In this document: positions 1-7,171 of the stretch, piece after piece | Layout of the letters: every line of letters starts with the position of its first letter | How positions within the stretch are numbered: position 1 is the stretch's first letter | Source: Verrucomicrobiota bacterium | Lineage (GTDB): Bacteria; Verrucomicrobiota; Verrucomicrobiia; Opitutales; Opitutaceae | Assembly: GCA_023410155.1 (NCBI GenBank) | Contig: JAEYQF010000386.1 | Coordinates: 1-13,577, forward strand | Length of the DNA: 13,577 nt | Direction: 5' to 3' | Translations under genes and position numbers: made by a program | The notes under the pieces: model-generated | The model's database searches: none | What the model was told of the DNA's origin: nothing | Seen by the model: the letters and a program-made list of their open reading frames with translations, nothing else

Positions 1-11
1 CCAAGATAATC

Positions 12-27
12 CTGGGCGGGAGCCCAG
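12..27. other. Short perfect stem-loop at the window edge
   Basis: CTGGGC and GCCCAG form a 6-bp perfect stem around a GGGA loop. No T-tract follows, so it is not a convincing intrinsic terminator. It may be a 3' structure of a gene lying left of the window, or an intergenic palindrome. A GATAAT hexamer at 5-10 resembles a -10 box, but its -35 region would lie near or beyond the window edge. Nothing else is recognisable in the first 73 bases. Confidence 0.3.
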
Positions 28-73
28 CGCCCCCGAGATCGCGATGAGACAAGGTCACGCGTAAAAGGTGTGG

Positions 74-160
74 GTAGCGGGTAGTGAGTAGCGAGTAGAT
101 TTGAAGTCGCACTGCCCACGCTTGCGCTGCCTTTCCTACTCGCTACTCACTACCCGCTAC
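74..160. repeat. 25-bp perfect inverted repeat upstream of mutS
   Basis: Positions 74-98 and 136-160 are exact reverse complements over 25 bp, separated by 37 bases. Each arm is itself built from a GTAGYGRGTAG-like unit repeated with small variations. As RNA this would be a very stable hairpin ending 23 nt before the mutS ATG. It could be a dispersed intergenic palindrome (REP/MITE-like) or a structure in the mutS 5' region. Only one copy is visible here, so repetition across the genome is inference. Confidence 0.8.
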
Positions 161-183
161 TCGCTCCTCCTTTCCTCCGCTTC

Positions 184-2748
184 ATGTCCTCCGTCACCGA
201 GAAACAGACCCCGATGATGCAGCAGTATTTCGAGGTGAAGCGCGGACTGCCGCGCGACACGCTCCTGCTCTTCCGTCTGGGAGATTTCTTCGAACTGTTC
301 TTCGACGACGCCGTGGTCGCTTCCCGTCTGCTCGGCCTCACGCTCACGAAGCGGCAGGATCATCCGATGGCGGGATTGCCCGCGCACGCGCTGGACAACT
401 ACGTCAACAAGCTGCTCGCCGCAGGGAAAAAGGTCGCGATCTGCGACCAAGCCGAGCCCGCCAAAGCCGGCAAACTCGTCCGCCGCCAGCTCACGCGCAT
501 TCTCTCGCCCGGCACCACCCTCGCCGCGAGCCAGCTCGATGCCTCGCGCAACCACTACCTCTGCGCGATCGCCGTCGACAAAGCCGGGCTGCACGCGGCG
601 TGGCTCGATCTCTCGACGGCCGAGTTCCGCGTCGCGACCGACGCGTCTATCGCGAATCTCCTCCCGGTTCTCACCGCGCTCGATCCCGCCGAACTGCTCG
701 TGATCGAGGGCGAACGCGAGCGCTGGCAGGCCGCGCCGCACGAGCAAACCGCCTTGCACGCGCTCGTCGGTTTTGCCGCCGGCCGATTGGTGACGGAGTT
801 GTCCGGCTACCACTTCGAGACCGGCACCGGCGCGAAGACGGTGATGGACACGCTCGGCGTGTTGAACCTCGAAGGCTTCGGTCTGGCGCACACTCATCCG
901 GCGCTCGGACCGGCCGGCGCGCTCGTTTACTACGCGACGGAAAACCTCTGCGCGAAACCCGAGAACCTGCGCGGCCTGCAGGAGTATCGCAGCGCGAAAT
1001 CGCTCCTGCTCGATCCCGCCACGCTGCGAAATCTCGAAATCTTCTCTTCCGCTCGCGGCGCCCGCGAAGGTTCGCTGATTCAGGCGATCAACCGCACCGC
1101 CACGGCCGCCGGTGCGCGCCGACTCGAACAATGGCTCGCCGCGCCGACGCTCGACCTCCCGGAGATCCGCCGTCGTCAACAGATCGTCGGCGAACTGCGC
1201 GAACAGCCCAGCCGCTTGACCTCGCTGCGTGAATCACTCGCGCTCGTGCGCGACATCCCGCGCATTCTCGGTCGCCTGCAGAATCGCCTGCGCAATCCGC
1301 GCGAACTCGGCGGCGTGCGCGACACCCTCGCGCAATTGCCCGGCCTTCGCTCCGAGCTCTCCGCCTTCCCCGGCTCGCAGCTCTCATCCCTCAACGCTCA
1401 AGTTCAGGAGCTGCCGTCTCTCCGGCAACTCCTCGCCTCTGCCCTCGCGGACGAATTGCCCAACGACCTCGCAGACGGGAACTACATCCGCGCGGGCTAC
1501 GACGCGAAACTCGACGAACTTCAGGCGCTCACGAGCGGCAACAAGACCTGGCTCTCCGACCTGGAGCGCGCCGAGCAGGAACGCACCGGCATCCGCAGCT
1601 TGAAGGTCAGGTTCACGAATAATTTTGGTTATTACATCGAGGTCACGAAGGCCAATCTCCACCTCGTGCCGTCGGACTACATCCGTCGCCAGACGACCGT
1701 TGGCGGCGAGCGCTACGTGACCGAGGCGCTGCGGCAAAAGGAGAAGGAGATCTTCCATGCCGAGGAAAACGCGCACGCGCGCGAGCTCGAGTTGTTCAAC
1801 GAGCTCGTCGCCAAAGTGCTCGATGAATCGATCGCGCTTGCGCAAACCGCCGACGCGCTCGCCGAACTCGATGTGCTCGCCGGCTGGGCCGTGCTCGCCC
1901 GCGAATGGGATTACACCTGCCCCACCCTCGACGACGGCACCGTGCTCGAGATCGTCGAGGGCCGCCATCCCGTCGTGGAGCAAATGCTCCGCTCGCCCGA
2001 TGCCTCACCCGCGCGCGGCGGTTCGGCGGGATTCGTGCCCAACGACACGTTGCTCTCGTGCGACGACGCGCAGATCGCGTTGATCACGGGTCCCAATATG
2101 GCGGGCAAATCGACCTACATCCGTCAGGTCGCATTGATCACCTTGCTCGCGCAGATCGGCTGCTGGGTGCCCGCGAAATCCTGCCGCGTCGGATTGGTCG
2201 ATCGCATCTTCTCCCGCGTCGGCGCCAGCGACGATCTCGCGCGCGGCAACTCGACCTTCATGGTCGAGATGAACGAGACCGCGAACATCCTGAACAACGC
2301 CACGAACTGCTCGCTCATCATCCTCGACGAGATCGGCCGCGGCACCTCGACCTACGACGGACTCTCGATCGCGTGGGCCGTCGTCGAGCATCTGCATCGC
2401 GATGCCGCGAGCGGACCGCGCACGTTGTTCGCGACGCACTACCAGGAGCTCACGCAGCTCGAGAAACACCTCCTGCGCCTGCGCAACTACTCGGTCGCGG
2501 TGAAGGAGTGGAACGACGAGATCGTGTTTGTGCGCCGAGTGATTCCCGGCGCCGCCGATCGCAGCTACGGCATCCAGGTCGCCCGCCTCGCCGGCCTGCC
2601 GCTCACGGTGATCGACCGCGCGAAGACGATTCTCGCGAAGCTCGAAAGCGACGACACCAACGTCACCTTGCCCGCCGCCCCACAGGCGAAACCGAAGAAG
2701 AAACTCACCGTCGCCCCCGCCGACGACTCTCAGCTTAGCCTGCTGTGA
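184..2748 (+). CDS. mutS: DNA mismatch repair ATPase MutS
   Basis: MutS finds base mismatches and small loops after replication and, with ATP, recruits MutL. The 854-residue product has the expected order. The N-terminal mismatch-binding domain opens with PMMQQY and carries the F-x-E motif as GDFFELF (Phe35, Glu37). The clamp/lever region follows, then the ABC ATPase with Walker A GPNMAGKST at 636-644, Walker B ending in Asp715-Glu716, and signature region GRGTSTYDG. The C-terminal helix-turn-helix dimer region contains GIQVARLAGLP. The last five residues are QLSLL, matching the beta-clamp-binding pentapeptide (QMSLL in E. coli MutS). The E. coli tetramerisation tail that follows that motif is absent. 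The ATG at 184 places PMMQQY at the usual distance from the start. No Shine-Dalgarno is seen; the preceding bases are pyrimidine-rich. The gene appears to stand alone. Confidence 0.98.
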   Translation: MSSVTEKQTPMMQQYFEVKRGLPRDTLLLFRLGDFFELFFDDAVVASRLLGLTLTKRQDHPMAGLPAHALDNYVNKLLAAGKKVAICDQAEPAKAGKLVRRQLTRILSPGTTLAASQLDASRNHYLCAIAVDKAGLHAAWLDLSTAEFRVATDASIANLLPVLTALDPAELLVIEGERERWQAAPHEQTALHALVGFAAGRLVTELSGYHFETGTGAKTVMDTLGVLNLEGFGLAHTHPALGPAGALVYYATENLCAKPENLRGLQEYRSAKSLLLDPATLRNLEIFSSARGAREGSLIQAINRTATAAGARRLEQWLAAPTLDLPEIRRRQQIVGELREQPSRLTSLRESLALVRDIPRILGRLQNRLRNPRELGGVRDTLAQLPGLRSELSAFPGSQLSSLNAQVQELPSLRQLLASALADELPNDLADGNYIRAGYDAKLDELQALTSGNKTWLSDLERAEQERTGIRSLKVRFTNNFGYYIEVTKANLHLVPSDYIRRQTTVGGERYVTEALRQKEKEIFHAEENAHARELELFNELVAKVLDESIALAQTADALAELDVLAGWAVLAREWDYTCPTLDDGTVLEIVEGRHPVVEQMLRSPDASPARGGSAGFVPNDTLLSCDDAQIALITGPNMAGKSTYIRQVALITLLAQIGCWVPAKSCRVGLVDRIFSRVGASDDLARGNSTFMVEMNETANILNNATNCSLIILDEIGRGTSTYDGLSIAWAVVEHLHRDAASGPRTLFATHYQELTQLEKHLLRLRNYSVAVKEWNDEIVFVRRVIPGAADRSYGIQVARLAGLPLTVIDRAKTILAKLESDDTNVTLPAAPQAKPKKKLTVAPADDSQLSLL

Positions 2749-2774
2749 GTCGTCGCCATGAGCCGCGAGGTTAC

Positions 2775-2805
2775 GAGATCCGTAAGCATTCGAATCGGTG
2801 ATCTC
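2775..2805. terminator. Candidate stem-loop after mutS
   Basis: GAGATC at 2775-2780 pairs with GATCTC at 2800-2805, with ATTCGAAT, itself a palindrome, inside the loop. It starts 27 nt after the mutS stop. There is no T-tract, so if it ends transcription it is not a canonical intrinsic terminator. The rest of 2749-2906 shows no gene. Its reading frames look like low-complexity intergenic sequence and may belong to a dispersed repeat, which one copy cannot prove. Confidence 0.25.
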
Positions 2806-2906
2806 ATCGCCGTCTACGAATAGCGGGCAAGCGCTCGCCTCGTGCTTCAGCCTGGGGAAACGCGGTTCACCTTCTCCTTGCGCAGTCCTACGTTTGTCGG
2901 TGTCAC

Positions 2907-3395
2907 TCAACGATCGCGGGCGCCCCGCAGGGTTTCACAAAACGAATCCTCACCTTCCGGAAACTCTCCCTGTCGGTCGATGAGCCAGTCGACCTTCTCG
3001 GCTGGTAACCGCAGACGACAGCCGGGAGCCGTGCCAAAAGGCGCCACCTCCCATTTGTCGGCGCCCGCGAGCCGCTTCAGGCTCACCGACTGCTGGCGCT
3101 CTCCCCACCAGGTGAACAGCGTCACCTGCAGCGTAGCATCGACCTCCTCGATCCGAATCACATAGCGACCGTGCAGCCACACCATCGCGCCAGGGAGCAC
3201 GAGCGACAACGCAACGAGTCCCGACGGCAATAGCCACCACGATCCGCCACCGAGCGGCGCCGGCCAGTCCGTGCGCGGCGGCAGCGTGACCAACCAGAGC
3301 GTGAGGGCAGCTTGCGTCGTGACGAGCACGGCCACCAGCCGCAGCAGACCGGCGCGCCGCGAAAGGTATAGAATTCTGGGGACCGCGTGTGGCAT
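2907..3395 (-). CDS. Small two-helix membrane protein, unrecognised family
   Basis: I do not recognise this 162-residue protein. Starting at the ATG at 3395, it has a basic N-terminus, two hydrophobic stretches suited to membrane helices (about residues 16-37 and 49-70), and then a soluble C-terminal part of about 90 residues with alternating hydrophobic residues (GRYVIRIEEVDATLQVTLF). The layout of two helices plus a beta-rich cytoplasmic tail is reminiscent of bacterial PH-like membrane proteins, but that is only a resemblance. The frame stays open upstream to 3737. That extension is rich in Arg, His and Gly and lies antisense-like over the next gene's correct frame, so I exclude it. Its start lies 56 nt beyond the stop of the 100-residue gene upstream on the same strand, so the two may be co-transcribed. 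Confidence 0.65.
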   Translation of the reverse strand: MPHAVPRILYLSRRAGLLRLVAVLVTTQAALTLWLVTLPPRTDWPAPLGGGSWWLLPSGLVALSLVLPGAMVWLHGRYVIRIEEVDATLQVTLFTWWGERQQSVSLKRLAGADKWEVAPFGTAPGCRLRLPAEKVDWLIDRQGEFPEGEDSFCETLRGARDR

Positions 3396-3451
3396 CGAAA
3401 GCAGGTGCGATTGCGAGCGAGATTCGACTTTCAACGGCGCGTAAGGCCGAG

Positions 3452-3754
3452 CTATTTCCGCTTGGAGTTTTCGCTCGCGATGTTCGTGAGGGCGACGGCC
3501 AAACCGAGTTCCATTGGACCACGGACCGTCTGCTTTAGCTCCTGGCTTTGCGCCATGATGGTGTCGTGAGTCAGGTCCGATGCGCCGTCGTTCGCCAGGG
3601 CGGTTCCGAGCCGCATGTAATCGGTGCCAGGCGCCAGCTCGGCTTTGATCTCCGTGAACGTCCATGGCCGGAATTTGCGCAGGTCGGTGATGTCCGCCGG
3701 GGTCCCACGCCGCACCCTTGAGACTTTCCTCCACCACGTAACATCATCTGACAT
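3452..3754 (-). CDS. Hypothetical 100-residue protein
   Basis: This is a small soluble protein that I do not recognise. I chose the ATG at 3754 because the residues before it in the longer frame (to 3841) are an Arg-rich run, part of which translates a palindromic repeat. From that start the sequence looks genuinely coding: mixed composition, aromatic residues, and a segment WTFTEIKAELAPGTDYMRLG followed by a helix-like stretch and a basic C-terminus (SENSKRK). No signal peptide or membrane helix is visible. It lies upstream of the membrane protein gene on the same strand with a 56-nt gap, a plausible two-gene unit. It is 59 nt downstream of palindromic repeat copy A. Confidence 0.6.
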   Translation of the reverse strand: MSDDVTWWRKVSRVRRGTPADITDLRKFRPWTFTEIKAELAPGTDYMRLGTALANDGASDLTHDTIMAQSQELKQTVRGPMELGLAVALTNIASENSKRK

Positions 3755-3813
3755 TGAGCCGGTCCGTCGCCGCGCTCGACGGCGGCGCGCAGCCAAGTTC
3801 GCTGTGATCGGAG

Positions 3814-3902
3814 TTAAGCGCAAAGGCGCAAAGAACCGCAAAGGCCGCCGGGGTCTTGTTGTTCTTTGCGTTGCTTCGCCTTCTTAGCGCCTTCGCGCTT
3901 GA
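3814..3902. repeat. Palindromic repeat, copy A
   Basis: This is an 89-bp imperfect palindrome starting TTAAGCGCAAAGGCGCAAAG and ending with the matching reverse complement CTTCGCGCTTGA. By hand, about 19 of the outer 22 positions of the two arms are complementary. Related copies lie at 4999-5088, 5146-5235 and 11091-11239. It begins 6 nt after the stop codon of the J-domain-like gene, so in that gene's transcript it would be a 3' hairpin that might terminate transcription or protect the RNA end. The frames it opens translate to Lys/Arg/Ala-rich peptides that should not be annotated as protein. Confidence 0.85.
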
Positions 3903-3908
3903 TTCTGC

Positions 3909-4922
3909 TCATGGATCCTCCTCTGGCGGGACGGTCCTCGGGCGGCGCGTGCGCCGAAACACCTCGTGATAAGGCGCCGGTTCGGGTCGCGGCCGGCGCT
4001 CGCGCGACCGCGGGCGCGTCCAGTCTTCCTCCCACAGTTCAATTTTCGCATTGAGCTCCCGCAGGTGGGCGCGCAACGCCCGGTAGTCCCGACCCAGTTG
4101 CGTCTCGACGCGCCGCTCGAGCTTCTTGTGGTCAGCGTCGGGGTCCTGCGTGAAATGCCAGGCCGGTGAACTTTGGTAGACGTCGAACTTGTGTTCGAGA
4201 TCGCGTTCCGCCGCGTGCAGTTCCTCCACCGCCTCGCGCAACCGGCTCAGCGGCGACTCCCGGCTCAGCACCTCATGCGCCGCTTCCCACTCGACTTCCA
4301 GTCGCGCCAGGCAGTCGACGTCGCCGGCGTCCCACGCCGCCTGAACTTGATGCCAGAGCTTCTGTCGCGCGGGCGTCCATTCGCCGCCGTGGTCGGGATG
4401 GAGACGCTGGACGAGCCGTCGGTAGATATCGCGCGCCGCACGCGCGGGTTTCGCCGCCGACTCGGGAAAAAAATCTTCGAGACGCGCCTGCCGCCGACGC
4501 GGGGTTTCCTCCTCCTCCTGCTCGGCAGGACGTGATGGGTTTCCAGCCGGGCTGCCGTGAGCGTCCTGCACCTCCTGCCAGACACGCTTGATCGATCGGC
4601 CCGTCCGCGTCGCGCGCGCCTGGGCCTCCTGCATGCGTCGCGCTTTGGTTAACACCTCGCGCTCGAGTTCGCGCAGCGCCGTCAGATGCAGCGGAAACGT
4701 GCGATGCTTCCACGCTTCAAACGCCGGCACGTCGATTTCCTCGTGCTCGTGCAGCTCACGCGTGGCTTCCTCGAGTCGTCGCCGCAGCGTCTGAAACTCG
4801 TGCCAGACTTCCTCCCGCAGCGGCCGGTCGTCGACGAGCACCAACGTGGTCGTCGGGATCGCGCGCGCGCGGGGCTTGGAGCGAAGACGGCGCGGCTTGG
4901 GAGTGGACTTGGATTCAGGCAC
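3909..4922 (-). CDS. Helical protein with a J-domain-like HPD segment
   Basis: From the GTG at 4922 the product is 337 residues. Its middle holds a J-domain-like stretch: ARDIYRRLVQRLHPDHGG with the HPD tripeptide at 175-177, then a helix resembling J-domain helix III. The HPD motif is what J proteins use to stimulate Hsp70 (DnaK) ATPase. It is flanked by long charged, probably coiled-coil helices (about 30-120 and 230-310), with a basic Pro-rich C-terminus. There is no Gly/Phe region, zinc finger or DnaJ C-terminal domain, so this is not DnaJ but a divergent J-type protein whose client is unknown. No dnaK or grpE is nearby. The frame is open to a TTG at 4961; I prefer the GTG because the extra residues look non-coding. 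Neither has a clear ribosome site. It is flanked on both sides by the palindromic repeat. Confidence 0.8.
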   Translation of the reverse strand: MPESKSTPKPRRLRSKPRARAIPTTTLVLVDDRPLREEVWHEFQTLRRRLEEATRELHEHEEIDVPAFEAWKHRTFPLHLTALRELEREVLTKARRMQEAQARATRTGRSIKRVWQEVQDAHGSPAGNPSRPAEQEEEETPRRRQARLEDFFPESAAKPARAARDIYRRLVQRLHPDHGGEWTPARQKLWHQVQAAWDAGDVDCLARLEVEWEAAHEVLSRESPLSRLREAVEELHAAERDLEHKFDVYQSSPAWHFTQDPDADHKKLERRVETQLGRDYRALRAHLRELNAKIELWEEDWTRPRSRERRPRPEPAPYHEVFRRTRRPRTVPPEEDP

Positions 4923-4975
4923 GAAAGGACAAAAAGAACCGAGACTCTCCCCGAAGGCCAACCCGGACGCAAAAA

Positions 4976-5008
4976 CGGAGTTAAGCGCAACCTCGGAGTT
5001 AAGCGCAA
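4976..5008. repeat. Partial tandem duplication of the palindrome's left end
   Basis: The 15-bp CGGAGTTAAGCGCAA occurs at 4976-4990 and again at 4994-5008, a period of 18 bp. The second occurrence is the start of palindrome copy B. The first is a stub, as if the element end had been duplicated or an older copy had been overwritten. Confidence 0.75.
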
Positions 5009-5088
5009 AGATGCGAAGAACCGCAAAGTTCGCGAAGATACTCCGAGCTCTTTGCGCGCCTTCTCCTTCTTAGCGTCTTCGCGCTTAA
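4999..5088. repeat. Palindromic repeat, copy B
   Basis: This 90-bp imperfect palindrome is bounded by TTAAGCGC and GCGCTTAA. Hand alignment with copy C gives about 78 of 90 identical bases and the same length. It lies in the divergent region between the J-domain-like gene and the flavin oxidoreductase gene. The outer arms (about 22 nt) pair well and the centre contains TTCGCGAA. Confidence 0.85.
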
Positions 5089-5105
5089 TTCCGGATGAAC
5101 CTCCA

Positions 5106-5121
5106 GCAGGTTTTAACCTGC
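5106..5121. repeat. Short inverted repeat GCAGGTT-TT-AACCTGC
   Basis: Two perfect 7-bp arms are separated by two bases, lying between palindrome copies B and C. It could be a small operator-like site or a further intergenic palindrome. No regulator gene is adjacent to support the operator reading. Confidence 0.5.
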
Positions 5122-5145
5122 GTCCGCGGAGTAGAGCTGACAGAC

Positions 5146-5235
5146 TTAAGCGCAACGACGCAAAGGACCGCGAAGTTCGCGAAGATTCTCCGACCTCTTT
5201 GCGCTCCTTTGCCTTCTTCGCGCCTTCGCGCTTAA
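5146..5235. repeat. Palindromic repeat, copy C
   Basis: This 90-bp imperfect palindrome has the same boundaries as copy B (TTAAGCGC to GCGCTTAA) and contains TTCGCGAA at the same internal position. Its right end lies 17 nt before the oxidoreductase ATG. The final A also forms part of an in-frame alternative ATG at 5235. Confidence 0.85.
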
Positions 5236-5252
5236 TGCCCGTAATCACGCGC

Positions 5253-6272
5253 ATGAAAAAGCTCGGTTTCCTGTCCTTCGGCCACTGGACGCCTTCGTCC
5301 CGCTCTGAGACGCGCTCCGCGTCGGACGTGCTGTTGCAGTCCATCGATCTCGCGGTCGAGGCCGAGCGGCTCGGTTTGGACGGCGCTTATTTCCGCGTGC
5401 ATCATTTCGCGCGTCAGCTCGCCTCGCCGTTCCCGTTGCTCGCGGCGGTCGGTGCGCGCACGCGCAAGATCGAGATCGGCACCGCGGTCATCGACATGCG
5501 GTATGAGAACCCGCACTACATGGCCGAGGACGCCGGCGCCGCGGATCTCATCGCCGGCTCGCGCCTGCAACTCGGCATCAGCCGCGGTTCGCCCGAGCAG
5601 GTCATCAATGGCTGGCGACACTTCGGTTATCGCCCGGCCGAGGGAGAGGACGATGCCGCGATGGGCCGGCGTCACGCGCAGGTGTTTCTCGAGCTTCTGA
5701 ACGGAAAGGGATTCGCCCAGCCGCATCCGCGTCCGATGTTTCCCAATCCGCCCGGACTCCTGCGCCTCGAACCCTTCTCTCCCACCCTGCGCGAACGGAT
5801 CTGGTGGGGATCCGCGACCAACGCCACCGCCATCTGGGCCGCGAAGCTCGGCATGAATCTCCAGAGCTCGACGCTGAAGTTCGACGAAACCGGCGAGCCG
5901 CTGCACGTGCAGCAAGCCGCGCAGATCCGCGCCTTTCGCCAGGCGTGGAAAGAGGCCGGCCACACGCGCACGCCGCGCGTTTCGGTGAGCCGAAGTATTT
6001 TCCCGCTGATCAACGACCGCGACCGCGCCTACTTCGGCGGTGGCGGCGAAGCGTCCGACCAGTTTGGCATCATCGACTCGATGCGCGCGGTCTTCGGCCG
6101 CAGCTACGCCGCCGAACCCGACATCCTGATCGACCAGCTCCGCCAGGACGAAGCCATCGCCGAAGCCGACACCCTCCTCCTCACGATCCCCAACCAACTC
6201 GGCGTGGCGTATAACGTCCACGTTCTCGAATCGCTCCTCACTCACGTCGCGCCCGGCCTGGGGTGGCGATAG
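5253..6272 (+). CDS. LLM-class flavin-dependent oxidoreductase
   Basis: This is a luciferase-like monooxygenase fold enzyme, expected to use FMN supplied as reduced flavin to oxidise a small substrate with O2. The substrate cannot be read from the sequence. The 339-residue product begins KKLGFLSFGHW, the first beta strand of the TIM barrel, then shows the family pattern DLAVEAERLGLDGAYFRVHHF, ARTRKIEIGTAVIDM, and DLIAGSRLQLGISRGSPEQV (about residues 98-117), the last being the conserved LLM barrel region. I chose the ATG at 5253. An in-frame ATG at 5235 overlaps the end of repeat copy C, and the frame stays open to 4686 only because the repeats are read through. There is no clear ribosome site. 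It converges with the hydrolase gene 56 nt downstream. Confidence 0.9.
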   Translation: MKKLGFLSFGHWTPSSRSETRSASDVLLQSIDLAVEAERLGLDGAYFRVHHFARQLASPFPLLAAVGARTRKIEIGTAVIDMRYENPHYMAEDAGAADLIAGSRLQLGISRGSPEQVINGWRHFGYRPAEGEDDAAMGRRHAQVFLELLNGKGFAQPHPRPMFPNPPGLLRLEPFSPTLRERIWWGSATNATAIWAAKLGMNLQSSTLKFDETGEPLHVQQAAQIRAFRQAWKEAGHTRTPRVSVSRSIFPLINDRDRAYFGGGGEASDQFGIIDSMRAVFGRSYAAEPDILIDQLRQDEAIAEADTLLLTIPNQLGVAYNVHVLESLLTHVAPGLGWR

Positions 6273-6328
6273 GGCCTGTGCAGTGGAGAGCTGGGGTTGA
6301 GAGTTGAGAGGCCGTTCCCCACCGGTCG

Positions 6329-6868
6329 TCAGAGCTGCGGACTGAGCCGGTCGAGGGCGGCTTTGATCGCCTGCAAGTAATTCGGATGCCAGAGCTCGTG
6401 ATCGGCCTCGGGGACGACCGTGTAGGTGCACTGGCGGTAAAAATCGCGCACGGCCGTGGCGCGGCGATGCATCTGGCCGTCCTCCTTCGCGCCCACGAGG
6501 ACGTCGGCCGGCGTGTCGGCGTTGCCCGCCTTGTAGGAAATCATCCACCGCTCCGGCTCGTCGTCGTCCTCCAGAAAAAACGGCGAGATCGAACCAAGGA
6601 TCAGATGCCAGGCCCGGAGTGCACCCAGATGCGAATAGAGAGCGCCGAGAGAAAACCCCATCACGACCTTGCCGGCGGTCTGCGCGCCGACCTGCCCAAA
6701 CACCGCATGCGACCCAAAGTTTGGCTGCGGCCCACTCCAATCCAGTTGAACAAACTCGGTGTCCCAGCCTGAGGCGTGGACAAACTCCGTGAACGGTCGA
6801 AAACGCCGCTCAGCTCCCGGCATCGGTGGCACGACAGTCAGCAATGGCATGTGAAACCCGATGGTCAT
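6329..6868 (-). CDS. Small alpha/beta-hydrolase-fold protein
   Basis: This 179-residue protein carries the nucleophile elbow G-F-S-L-G with Ser73. Plausible further triad members are Asp130 (VGAKEDGQ, after a beta strand) and His157 (PEADHELW), spaced as in alpha/beta hydrolases. It opens with a strand and PP turn (LLTVVPPMPGAE). It is shorter than most of the family and seems to lack a lid domain, so it is probably a minimal esterase or thioesterase-like cytoplasmic enzyme of unknown substrate. Start candidates are ATG at 6868 and ATG at 6850, with no clear ribosome site for either. It converges with the flavin oxidoreductase, and a gene remnant on the same strand ends 65 nt upstream. Confidence 0.75.
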   Translation of the reverse strand: MTIGFHMPLLTVVPPMPGAERRFRPFTEFVHASGWDTEFVQLDWSGPQPNFGSHAVFGQVGAQTAGKVVMGFSLGALYSHLGALRAWHLILGSISPFFLEDDDEPERWMISYKAGNADTPADVLVGAKEDGQMHRRATAVRDFYRQCTYTVVPEADHELWHPNYLQAIKAALDRLSPQL

Positions 6869-6933
6869 CGGTCAGTAAACGTCAATGACGCCCACCCATC
6901 TTTCGCGGAAACGCACCGCGTGACGCCAAAACT

Positions 6934-7158
6934 TCAACAGTCGAACACATGTCCCCAGCTCTTCCGCTCGTCATCGGAGTGATTCAGCGTCTTTACCTCG
7001 AGGTAGTGGAACTCTCCGGCTACCGGGCCAAACCAGTCGCAGGTCTTTCCATCTGCAGTCGAAACCAGCCGCAGGGTGTCACAGCCATATCTCTCCACAA
7101 GCACGCGGGCACCCAGTGCTTCGCTGTTTGGCCCGCGCTCGACGTTGGCGCGCGCCCA
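6934..7158 (-). pseudogene. 5'-truncated remnant of an unrecognised gene
   Basis: Reading the minus strand from a TAA at 7161-7159 there is an open frame of 74 codons to a TGA at 6936-6934, with no ATG. The translation looks strongly protein-like, for example WARANVERGPNSEALGARV, then a Cys/Trp-containing stretch and FHYLEVKTLNHSDDERKSW. GTG at 7104 could start a 56-residue product, but it begins mid-domain in appearance. I read this as the 3' end of a gene whose 5' part is lost. The remnant begins only 13 nt after the xylanase stop on the same strand, which suggests a deletion or rearrangement joined them. I do not recognise the family. A genuine small gene starting at 7104 remains possible. 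The plus-strand frame over the same bases looks like its shadow. Confidence 0.45.
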
Positions 7159-7171
7159 TTAGAGCCAAAAG

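Noticed and set aside
157..1179. 340-codon minus-strand frame over the 5' part of mutS
   Set aside because: Shadow of mutS with low-information Arg/Glu/Gly composition and no recognisable domain.
2005..2910. Long minus-strand frame over the 3' part of mutS
   Set aside because: It is antisense to a clear mutS gene, with Arg/Val/Asp-rich composition typical of shadow frames in GC-rich DNA.
3396..3737. N-terminal extension of the two-helix membrane protein
   Set aside because: It overlaps the better-looking 100-residue gene in another frame, and its own translation is Arg/His/Gly-rich without structure.
3814..5235. CRISPR-like array from the repeated TTAAGCGC units
   Set aside because: Copies are about 90 bp imperfect palindromes at irregular distances with genes between them, no uniform spacers and no cas genes.
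5232..6740. 502-codon minus-strand frame opposite the flavin oxidoreductase and hydrolase
   Set aside because: It overlaps two recognisable genes and has no family motifs; it is a shadow frame.
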